A DNA stretch of 64,000 nt from the NCBI RefSeq assembly GCF_022581195.2, contig NC_061479.1, positions 2,418,001 through 2,482,000 of the forward strand. The letters run 5' to 3'. Shown piece by piece: positions 36,301 through 43,279 of this stretch. The notes below the pieces were generated by a model, which was not told where the DNA came from, did not search any database, and worked only from the letters and a program-made list of their open reading frames with translations. Position 1 is the first letter of the stretch, and each line of letters opens with the position of its first letter. This stretch comes from Helicoverpa zea. Taxonomy: Eukaryota; Arthropoda; Insecta; Lepidoptera; Noctuidae. The position numbers were made by a program, and so were the translations under genes.

Positions 36301-39300
36301 AAATAAAATATGAAATTGTGGTTCTTTATCCAAATTGGCTAAATCAAGAATAATATTAGGAAGTATGTAAATTGTAATTTTACAATGAGTACTTATCCGA
36401 GAATTTGGCAAAGGTACTTATAAAAAAATATTCTCTATTATACATCAGAGGTTGATTATCACAAAATTTCTCTATATATAACATTTTTCGATAAATATTT
36501 ATCACCTTTCAAGCCTTGTTCAGTGGTATTGATAATTTGAATTTTTACATCATCGAATCTTTGAACTCGAAATAATTGCCGAGGAAGTTTAAAATCAATT
36601 GCTTCATTCAAACATCTTTCCCATTCTTGATCGTCAAAAACATTACCCTCCTTCTTTGGCAGTCGGGTAAAAAGGAGCTTGAGCAGCTTCTCGAAATGAG
36701 TTGTAAATAATATTTTCATAAGTTCTAACATTCAACTCTTCGTTATCGACCTTAAAGGAGAAAATATATTAGATAAATATTCAAATAATAATAACTATTG
36801 TGAATGTATGTAGGTATATCCTCACATCTCTATCTGGTAATAAGTATTATTTTTCATTTTATAGCCACAGCACTCGCAATAATTGAAATTATCTGCAAAA
36901 ATATATTATACAATTAATAATGTCTATTGTATAATAAGAGCCAGCCAAGTTCAAGTGGAACTTGCGCATGAAGGGGTTCATTTCATTATCGAGAAAAACG
37001 GTGAAAAAATCGTGTCTGTTTCTGTATGTGTTCATGACACCTCAACACAGGCTATGCGTGTGTAAATATTGAGCCGCTTACCGAGTATAATGTTGTCGCA
37101 TTCCACACATCGACTGCACATTTGCTTTTGTTTGCCATCTCTTGCAAATATTTTGCCATTACAAAAATTGCATGTCACTGGAAGTAAATAAGTACTTATT
37201 TTATTTTTAAATGCAGAAGGCTCACAATCCACACTTTAAGAAGAAAACAAAACAAAATTTACTTAAAAACACAACCTGCCTACATACCTACTAAAATACT
37301 ACACACCATCTTTACGAAGAGCCCTTCGCTCCATCCACTTTCCACAACACGGGCGCGTTCACGGGCTCGGGCGTACCGTTTACACGCTCGTGAACGTGAC
37401 TGTGCCCGTTGAATGTCGATTTGAACGCGCGCGTGTGAACGTACCATTAGGTTTAAAGAAAAAACACATAACAAAAAGTATATCATAAAAAAGTGTCAAA
37501 AACAATATTTTCGCGAAACGTCAACGACTGACGAAAAGTATTTTTTGATAAGATTCACTAAACGTTGGCGATGCGTATCTAAGCAACGTTTATTAACTAC
37601 CCAAGATGGCGACTGTGGTTTGCTTGTCAGTGCAATTGAAATTTAACGAAATTCTCCATAATCCGAATTTTGCGGATATATGTTGTCGACTCAAAATTAA
37701 TATTTTTTTATGTTTTGTTATTCATATAAGGTTTCGATCGAGTCTACCGTACCCTTTGACGAAATTATTAATATAGATATATATTACATTTGTGTATAAT
37801 AAGTTAACAATGTTATTAATTTCTTTTAGGTTTAAGAACAACTTTATTTCTCGTAAAAAAGGACAATGGGCACTTTGTATGGGATTTGGTACCCGCTCCA
37901 ACAGTAACGTATGATATATCATTAGAAAGGTATTTACGTGAAGAATAATAAAAACTATGGGGCTTGCCTCAATTAGCTGTCCGATCCAAGTAACGATAAA
38001 AATTAAATCGACATAGAAACAAGTATGTCATCCATATATGCAAATTCATTAAGAGGCATATGTCGTCAGTATAATAATTTTAAACTCAGTTAATAGACAT
38101 CTTAAATTGTTTGAGATACACTCTATTATAATCTAAAGGTTGTAATAGTCTATGGAGTCATACTACGGAAACACAATCGTCATCTGATTTGACAAAAGTT
38201 CAAAACATTTCTGAAAACACAACTAATCATTTTAGTTACATACTATCTTTAAACATACTGGCTTCCATGTACCTACACATTATATGAAATAAAAAAAAAA
38301 CCTGTTATTAAAACACGATAATCATTAAACATTAATTGATTGTAAATACTGAAAGACTTTCATCAAATACATAAGCTATATTCTGCGTGAACTGCAAAGG
38401 TTTGCACACAGACTTTTTTTAAAGCAGTGGGCAGGCAAACATTCTAAGAAGGCCAAATTCTTGTTTTTTTGTTACTTTACCAGTTTTTATTCAATACAGT
38501 TGGATTTAAGAACTCCATCTACGTTGATGATTTATGAACATTATACATTCTATTAGTCGATGTCACGCGAAATGGACAAGGAATTGGGACTAGTCGTCAT
38601 AGTAAACATTTTTTGGCTTGCCAAGACCTACGCAATGGTACTAGAATCAACACTGTTGGACAGGGTACCAAAACGCCCATCGTCCTTTTACATAATTACT
38701 TACTGAGAAACAATATTTAAAACTAACATAAATGATTCGAGCGCAGAAAGGTAGGAAATATAAAAAATAACACAAAAAAAAAAAACCAAAAATGTGGGTA
38801 GATCAATAGTAAACTCAACACATAAGTTTTTTATCCAAATCATAACATGGATGCATGAAGTTGGTTTGTACTGATATCAAACTTCTGTCTGAAGATGTCA
38901 GACCTTGTAATTGAAGTTGTCAGATCTTCTGACTGGTGATGTTAGAGCTTTTAATCGATGATGTTAGACTGTCTGGCTTCTGACTTATGATTTCACGATT
39001 CAGGCAGCCCCCAAATCAGACTTGTCAGGTCAAACTCAATATTTTTTCTAACGTTTTGAAGGTCGGATTCTAGCGTTACTACAATGAAGTAATGGTAAAT
39101 AACTAATTAACCTAGCTTTTTTCCAAATATTTCAGTGTAATAACTGGATGCAGCTGAGCACCAGTGTTTCACAAGGAGCAACTGCCTCCGCCTATCTGAC
39201 CTCCTCAACCCAGTTACCCGGGCAATCCAATACCCCCTTGGTTAGACTGGTGTTAGACTTACTGGCTTCTGACTACCCGTAATGACTGCCTGAGATGTTC

Positions 39301-40370
39301 AAGGATGTTCCGGTTAGACTAGAAGCCGACCCCAACATAGTTGGGAAAAGGCTTGGAGGATGATGATATGCCCACAATAAAGACTCCTTGACCCTTGAAA
39401 GTTCTTGACTTGATAACATTGAAAAAGTTCCATATGGGACATGTAGTTTTTCTAAGAAATGGCCACCCATCCATATATCGACCGCGGCAAGCACAACGAC
39501 CGACTAATCCATGAGTATTTTACGACGAAACTTTATTTTAACTGTTTCTTTTTTCTTTTTTTTTACAGGACAATCTCGCAAACAATTTGAAACTCATGCA
39601 GGAGAACATTAACAATCTAGTCGAAAAACAGGAACATTTAATAGGTAAATATGTTTTTATTTATTTATTATTTTGTAGAACTAAAGTACGTATTTGACTT
39701 ATGGTAGGAAAATGTGATGTTTGAAAGTTTGTTATTTTTTTGATTAAAAAGTAACTGTTTTCCCGCTGTTTCACCCGAATCCCGTGGGAAGGACTGTCCT
39801 TACCGGGATAAAATATATATAGCCTATGTTACTCGAGTAGTGTGTAGCTTTCATCGTCATCATCATCATCTCAGCCATAGGACGTCCACTGCTGTACATA
39901 GGCCTCCCCGTTAGATCTCCACAGATACCTGTTGGAGGCGACCTGCATCCAGCGTCTTCCGATGACCTTTACAAACAAAAAATTTTTTCCTCTTTATCAT
40001 ACTTTTTTTCCTGGGGCTGCGAAAAAAATCTCCCGGGACATAAGTTAAGACTAGTAAGTAGTAGTTAAGACACTTTATAATTTCCATTTTATTCTTTACA
40101 GAGCACATACACCGCCGCGAAAGAACAGTAGACTCCCAATTACGGGACCTAACCCGAGCAATAGTCAACGCCTCTCAATCCAGCATCCAATCTGATGCAG
40201 AGATCACAAAAGCCTTATCCGTGGTACACCAAGACTTGGAAGATGTTGACCAAATCAAGGATATTGATAAAAACAAAGTTTTGTTAGAACCAAATCAGAT
40301 TTTAACTGGCATAGGCGTTATAATGGCAATGGCAATCATTTTTGGCAATATCATTGGCAGGATAAGTTGA
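30119..40370 (+). CDS. CCDC51: CCDC51 / MITOK homologue, mitochondrial potassium channel subunit (complete, 6 exons)
   Basis: Coding exons are 30119-30370, 31281-31430, 33582-33744, 34862-35040, 39569-39644 and 40102-40370. All introns are GT-AG, the phases match, and 1,089 nt give 362 residues. CCDC51 (MITOK) is the pore subunit of the mitochondrial ATP-sensitive potassium channel in the inner membrane. Support: RYEKFTGVEEI near residues 61-72 matches the conserved YEEFVG region of vertebrate CCDC51. A long charged coiled coil runs to about residue 178. The transmembrane stretch YWYIVASIFGTVLGIAGSSI (about 180-199) lines up with the family's first membrane helix after the AER-K motif. The protein ends in a second hydrophobic helix (about 340-361). 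The start is the first in-frame ATG after a stop at 30,050; no classical targeting peptide is obvious. No poly(A) signal was found close to the stop. Confidence 0.9.
31281..31430 (+). CDS. CCDC51: CCDC51 exon 2
   Basis: 50 codons between a tctttttag acceptor and a gtatca donor, phase 0 at both ends. The content is heptad-like and charged (RRRELGRQV, RLKELHAEM), continuing the coiled coil. Confidence 0.88.
31594..32995 (-). mobile_element. ORF1-only LINE-like insertion in CCDC51 intron 2
   Basis: On the minus strand an intact ORF1 is followed after about 70-140 bp by AATAAA motifs and a TTTGA-type short tandem tail (complement of aatcaatcaaatcaaatcac, 31,594-31,613). The structure is LINE-like but contains no reverse transcriptase. 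The 5' limit, about 32,995, is an estimate from where similarity to an intronic repeat resumes. Confidence 0.55.
31732..32874 (-). CDS. Retroelement ORF1-like protein (intact, 380 aa)
   Basis: A single uninterrupted frame lies antisense in the intron. The N-terminal roughly 140 residues are helical and coiled-coil-like (LLAFLQQKLDVMDEVSAVQ; ADVQKKLDASQITVADLRSE). A low-complexity Ala/Pro/Ser middle follows (about 170-240), then a basic patch with RRKRRQRTNK (about 265-275). A C-terminal globular region contains VYISRLHYTT and FWPQDVVFRRF, reminiscent of the RRM-like folds of LINE ORF1 proteins. Coiled coil, basic linker and RRM-like module is the usual ORF1 layout. Such frames recur as multi-copy elements in lepidopteran genomes, so it is more likely a mobile element than a host gene. 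No RT frame accompanies it. Confidence 0.6.
   Translation of the reverse strand: MSEQLVANELLAFLQQKLDVMDEVSAVQICASNFSEDDVAAAKQLLYRLLNKSDQMVSRRRDGTKKSIQDIITLLKETDPDDVPTFVAKDLNKLPPVTFDHVDVTSLLKDIVFLKASLADVQKKLDASQITVADLRSELNELRKSVTVTGSPVGASNVNMRRAACLDVSGASFASAVLSPSPLSPPNAESAQCAPRAPRCPAPVPAAPPLAAARPLDQLLVSAASAKHQNVRRDYASVIGSKIDATKKPVPVKGQNRADDEGFVTVQRRKRRQRTNKNRCGTAPVEPNIKIRAAKPNTPVYISRLHYTTKVEDIVEYVRQKLKYAPRVQLLESRHNANFKAFVVRVPTCFLHLVLDENFWPQDVVFRRFCRQVPQDRTVP
33013..33354 (+). repeat. Duplicated block with decayed copy of CCDC51 exon 3
   Basis: This block and 33,362-33,710 are direct repeats: both start agtttgtgt, contain gtttgttgctct and cacgcaaaaact, and end in exon 3 sequence. Here the acceptor (ctgttcag, 33,225-33,232) and reading frame survive from 33,233 to about 33,350. 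The 3' part, including HAERNKYW and the splice donor, is replaced by the start of the next unit. Confidence 0.8.
33233..33350 (+). pseudogene. CCDC51 exon 3 relic
   Basis: Encodes LIVQERALRALFGDAEREER and then E-PFATM-LAAVKLGHERER, nearly identical to the functional exon 3 with two visible substitutions (P for L, L for S). There is no donor, so it cannot be a normal internal exon; use of its acceptor would lead to read-through and a premature stop. Confidence 0.8.
33582..33744 (+). CDS. CCDC51: CCDC51 exon 3
   Basis: 54 codons plus one base between ctgttcag and gtaagt. It carries the LFGDAERE, KLGHERERAHAERNK segment and the first half of the transmembrane helix (YWYIVASIF). Vertebrate CCDC51 has a closely similar ERTRAER block at this place before its membrane helix. 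Confidence 0.9.
33855..34070 (+). repeat. CTAGT-ending interspersed repeat in CCDC51 intron 3
   Basis: Starts near ataaatgcgaaagtaactct, continues with (GTCT)n and cgctttcacgtctaaaccac, and ends cgcgggcggaagctagta. A truncated relative is at 34,550-34,620. The GC-rich stem (cgggcgaagccgcgggcg) before CTAG is Helitron-like. Confidence 0.55.
34660..34740 (+). repeat. 'cccagcagtgggacgataa' LINE-tail repeat
   Basis: Shares gcaagcgtggtgattaatg, caatccttctccgtgtgaga and cccagcagtgggacgataaa with 35,105-35,200 and, inverted, with 40,441-40,545. Two direct copies therefore flank CCDC51 exon 4 and an inverted one lies just beyond the CCDC51 stop. Confidence 0.65.
34862..35040 (+). CDS. CCDC51: CCDC51 exon 4
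   Basis: Two bases plus 59 codons between ctccctacag and gtttgg. It completes the membrane helix (GTVLGIAGSSI) and then encodes a Met/Gln-rich amphipathic segment (REMMEQQMARSASVLYTIAG). The G-(T/A)-x-x-G-x-AGS pattern parallels the vertebrate GALIGVAGS stretch. Confidence 0.9.
35105..35200 (+). repeat. 'cccagcagtgggacgataa' LINE-tail repeat
   Basis: Second direct copy of the unit at 34,660-34,740, starting gagcaagcgtggtgattaat and ending gcagtgggacgataaatagg, about 65 bp after exon 4. Confidence 0.65.
35201..36731. other. CCDC51 intron 4, proximal part
   Basis: AT-rich with a CTAGT-type repeat end near 35,950 (actagtggaaaacccggctt, a usual start of such units on the other strand). The minus frame at 36,459-36,731 begins right after the stop of the putative small gene described next. 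It includes a repeat-like segment (acccgactgccaaagaagga in complement) also found at 31,152, so it is probably not coding. Confidence 0.4.
36732..37309 (-). CDS. Putative nested small Cys-rich protein, 4 exons, 67 aa
   Basis: On the minus strand the exons 37288-37309, 37082-37177, 36826-36892 and 36732-36750 join in phase with consensus-like splice sites (gtatgt, gtaagc and gtgagg donors; ttccag, ttgcag and tttaag acceptors) and give 204 nt, ATG to TGA. The product begins MVCSILVV and has nine cysteines in 48 residues: CNFC at 10-13, CSRCVEC at 28-34 and CECCG at 45-49. This spacing suggests paired metal-binding knuckles. I do not recognise the family. It starts about 300 bp from the putative plus-strand gene at 37,606, so the two could share a promoter. 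Consistency of phase, splice sites and Cys spacing supports it, but the exons are tiny and chance cannot be excluded. Confidence 0.4.
37310..37605. promoter_or_regulatory. Possible bidirectional promoter between nested small genes
   Basis: A 296-bp GC-richer patch in an AT-rich intron. It contains inverted CG-rich motifs (cgggcgcgttcacgggctcg and its partial complement further on; gcgcgcgtgtgaacgt) and two copies of the inverted pair tcaacgact/acgtt near 37,510-37,590. It lies between the divergent putative starts at 37,309 (-) and 37,606 (+). Promoter function is an inference from position and composition only. Confidence 0.3.
37606..37948 (+). CDS. Putative nested small protein, 2 exons, about 64 aa
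   Basis: An ATG in good context (ccaagATGGCG) opens MATVVCLSVQLKFNEILHN. The first frame stays open to about 37,770. A strong acceptor (ttcttttag, ending 37,829) precedes a segment that in one frame reads LRTTLFLVKKDNGHFVWDLV and then PAPTVTYDISLERYLREE to a TAA at 37,946-37,948. That joint needs a weak gttgtc donor at 37,682 (exon 37606-37681). AATAAA overlaps the stop (37,947-37,952). A second acceptable splice (donor at the aag-gtttcg site near 37,728) would read the other frame of the downstream exon. No family is recognised. Confidence 0.3.
37947..37952 (+). terminator. AATAAA overlapping the stop of the putative small gene
   Basis: The hexamer AATAAA begins inside the TAA stop at 37,946-37,948. 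It would give an extremely short 3' UTR if used. It is compatible with the candidate gene but AATAAA is common in this AT-rich intron. Confidence 0.25.
37953..39136. other. CCDC51 intron 4, distal part
   Basis: AT-rich with no exon recognised. Around 38,880-39,000 a diverged run of agatgtcagacc or ggcttctgac motifs looks like degenerate relatives of the minisatellite unit at 51,086-51,735. Confidence 0.4.
39137..39368 (-). repeat. Rearranged 'gttgcccgggtaactggg' repeat
   Basis: 39,137-39,310 is the unit in inverted orientation (ggatgcagctgagcaccagt, cccagttacccgggcaatcc, ggcttctgactacccgtaat). 39,311-39,365 is the opposite end in direct orientation (cggttagactagaagccgac, gttgggaaaaggcttggag). 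Two pieces in opposite orientation meet head to head. Confidence 0.7.
39569..39644 (+). CDS. CCDC51: CCDC51 exon 5
   Basis: 25 codons plus one base between a long pyrimidine tract ending ttttacag and a gtaaat donor. It encodes NLANNLKLMQENINNLVEKQ and then EHLI, a coiled-coil stretch between the membrane segments. Confidence 0.88.
39854..39965 (-). repeat. RTE-type LINE 3' fragment in intron 5
   Basis: Contains catcatcatctcagccatag, gacgtccactgctgtacata and ggcctccccgttag, the familiar end of RTE-like elements. It is followed by a gaggcgacctgcatccagcg segment, which in complement encodes the RT C-terminal RTLDAGRLQQ-like stretch. Confidence 0.6.
40102..40370 (+). CDS. CCDC51: CCDC51 exon 6 (terminal)
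   Basis: 88 codons plus TGA at 40,368. It encodes RRERTVDSQLRDLTRAIVNA, a further helical region, and the C-terminal hydrophobic helix ILTGIGVIMAMAIIFGNIIG. This second helix fits the two-membrane-pass topology reported for CCDC51. Confidence 0.9.
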
Positions 40371-41398
40371 TTTTTTTGGCTGTCTAAGTTTTGGGTTTTG
40401 GGGTTCCTGCGTTTTTTTTTTCTTTAATTTTAAATTACATCTTCATCATGCCTTTTTGTCGGCCCACTGCTGGGCTGCGGCCTCCTCTCGCACGGAGAAG
40501 GATTGAGCGTTGATCACCACGCTTGCTTAAAGCGGGTTGGTGATTTTTTATGCGATTTTTTTTTTAGTTTATTAACCCGTTTTGGCAGTAGGGTAAAAAT
40601 CTAGTTGTTTTTTTTACTGGTAATATAGTTCTCGCCTAACTTAATGGCGTTTCGCAGCTAAATTCAGAGTTTAAGTTTGCGCATGTGGCCTTACCTTCAT
40701 TCGCTCTTAGCTAAATATGGTTTCTGCGCTAAGGGTGACCACTTAAAAAATATTTCGATTTTAATATTCGATGTTAAAACATCGATATTTTCTTCTATCG
40801 AATACTTTCCACAAAACTTTAATATTACCTTTTTCAAGTGAAATGCGCAAAATTCGTGAAAGTAGACGAATTTTGCGCAACGACTTGCGCAATGTTACTA
40901 GGCGACAAAAGGTTTGGCAAGAACTATATTGTTCTACTACTAACTATATTGGTAGTTTAGTACTTATGTTGAGTTCTAAATTGTCTTGCAAAAGTTTTAA
41001 TACTCTATACAAATTATTGATTTAATTCGTAATTCTTAAAAAAAAAAGAAAAAATAATTATTTACGTTGCAATTGCCAAGCAAAAATATAAACCAAAAGT
41101 TTTTTTATTAAAATATAAGTAGAATTAAATTGGTAATTATATAAAGTGTATTCCACAATGTTTCTGAGATAATTTTGACAGCATTTTTGAAAGTAAATTT
41201 CTAGTCGAAACTAGTTCGTAAAATAATTTGATGCTATTACAAATTACTCAAAAACAGATAAAAAAATATATACAATTTATTATGTACACAGCTATACACG
41301 AAAACGCATATTTTGATACATATACAATATTGTTTAGCTTACGACTAATATTTTTTTATGTGGCTTTTGGTAAATTACGGTTACGGGTAAACAACCAG

Positions 41399-41535
41399 TC
41401 TTACCACGCGGTATCGGGTTGCCCGGGTAACTGGGTTGAGGAGGTCAGAGCCATGTGGCACACTGGTACTCAGTTGCATCCGGTTAGACTGGAAGCCGAC
41501 CCCAACATAGTTGGGAAAAGGCTAGCCAGATGACT
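41399..41535 (+). repeat. Interspersed repeat, 'gttgcccgggtaactggg' family
   Basis: Copy with tatcgggttgcccgggtaac, a deletion in the cagtcgctcc segment, and an intact tail (gcatccggttagactggaag, cccaacatagttgggaaaag). Confidence 0.75.
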
Positions 41536-42716
41536 TCTGCTGGCTTCGTCAAAGCTATTGTGTCGACAAATAATCAAATTATTAAAATACCACCAAATAA
41601 AGGAGTTTTGGGGAATTTTCGAATTTAAGACAAAAAGAATTTTTGGATTGAAAAAAAATTTCAAGATTTCCCCTACTCGTTTACCAAATTGCCAAACTAA
41701 AAATATTAGTTTCTGCCATACTATTGAAAGAACATAAAAACGCAGGAACCTCACTTTTTATGTGATCGACTTATTTTTTAACTTTCTACGTCTGACGCAG
41801 AAAATGTATGGGAATAACATTATTTATAGTACGTATGAAAGTCATTCGGAATAGCAAACTATGTATGCAAAAAGGTGTTATATTGCCTTAATTGGGATTT
41901 CTACCATTACTTTCTACTGTCGCATTTCTACCATCGGACAAAGTCTACTACTGGCCCTATTTAAAAATAATGAAGAACTTTACATAAACCATCTACTAAA
42001 TAGTCCGAACAAAGCCTAAACATTTGTTTTGGATAGATGAGCCTTATCTTATCCTCATCTGAATGGCTTATTTCTATAGTACAACAAACTAATATTTATT
42101 TATTAACATTTGGGTTATATTCTCTTGCCGAAATTAGTTCTCCACTAGAATTTTGTATATTTTTTAATCTTAAATTTCACTATCTTTGGTCTATGTTTCA
42201 GCTTTTGTTGTCTATGTTATCTGCGATCTCAGGATAATTTTATAGAAATTGTAAATTAATGTGGTTTTAAACCTAAAAATTGTAATTGCTTATTTATAAT
42301 ATAAACCCGGAATTATGGGATTCGCTAATATTTATTTCTATTTATTTATTTATTCAGTTTTCTGCGCATCGTTTTTCCACTACTTAAAAAATTATACCAT
42401 AATGTTGCCATAGATGAAAACCATTTTTTTTTCAAGCAATACAAATTGAAATAGTTCCTACTCCATTTTTAACCGACTTAAAGGTAAAGGAGTGTGCAAT
42501 TGACGCCTTAATAATGGATAAGTTGTTTGAGATCGCTATATTTATATTTATAAACATACTGGTTTTAAGTTTTTCACCAAAAGTTTTTAGAATTCAGTCT
42601 TGCAATGCTATAGACTTGAATATTCCAATATGTATGTACATTTAATAAGACAGTGTTACTCAAATAAAAATATTGATGTTATATTTTCTTTGTTTCATTT
42701 AGAAAAAGTTTTAAGC

Positions 42717-42860
42717 ATCATCTGCCCAGACTTTTCCCAGCTATGTTGGGGTCAACTTCCAGTCTAACTGGATGCAGCTTAGTACCAGTGTTTTACAAGG
42801 AGCGACTGCCTATATTACCTCAACCCGGTTTCCCGGGCAACTCCTTGGTTACACTGGTGT
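42717..42860 (-). repeat. Interspersed repeat, 'gttgcccgggtaactggg' family, inverted
   Basis: Reads catcatctgcccagactttt, cccagctatgttggggtcaa, actggatgcagcttagtacc and aacccggtttcccgggcaac on the plus strand, the complement of the family unit. Confidence 0.7.
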
Positions 42861-43269
42861 CAAACTTACTAACAACTCAGTCTAATCTAAACCACCGAAT
42901 GTGCAGTTTCAGTGTTTTACTTTACTATGAGTGACTACCAAAGATGTTGAAATCGCAGCCAGAACCCACGATTTATCGTAATTTCTGTAATATTCACAGA
43001 CCGACTGCGACAAGCTTTAAGAAAAATTTATAACTCGAAAGAGGTTATATTATCGGTAGCTCAAAAGCCTTCTATTCAAATATTGATGCATAGGCTGAAT
43101 GGAGCTATTCACTATTGCATCACGATATGTCAAATTTAAAAATTAATCAATCTGTCAACTAGCGTGCAAGTTGCATTTTGTCGTCGTATTTATTTACTGA
43201 AAAATATAGCAATTTTAATAATCCAATCAAAAGTTTTATTCATAATAAGGTTTAACACACTTAAATAAA

Positions 43270-43279
43270 ATGCAGGAAG
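43270..43279 (+). CDS. HMGXB4: HMGXB4 exon 1 (10-nt coding)
   Basis: ATG CAG GAA G before a gtaata donor joins the exon at 43,381 to give MQED-LEVTG. It is the closest upstream ATG whose splice keeps frame. The following intron is 101 bp with a tttcag acceptor. Confidence 0.6.

Larger units (their letters stand above)
40371..43269. other. Intergenic DNA between CCDC51 and HMGXB4
   Basis: Holds an inverted LINE-tail repeat (40,441-40,545) and gttgcccgggt-family copies at 41,399-41,535 (+) and 42,717-42,860 (-). The rest is AT-rich DNA. No further exon or RNA gene was recognised. Both genes point right, so this stretch must hold the HMGXB4 promoter. Confidence 0.5.

Noticed and set aside
36459..36731. 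90-codon minus-strand frame directly after the putative Cys-rich gene
   Set aside because: It includes a dispersed repeat segment also present at 31,152 and shows no domain; most likely 3' UTR or repeat.
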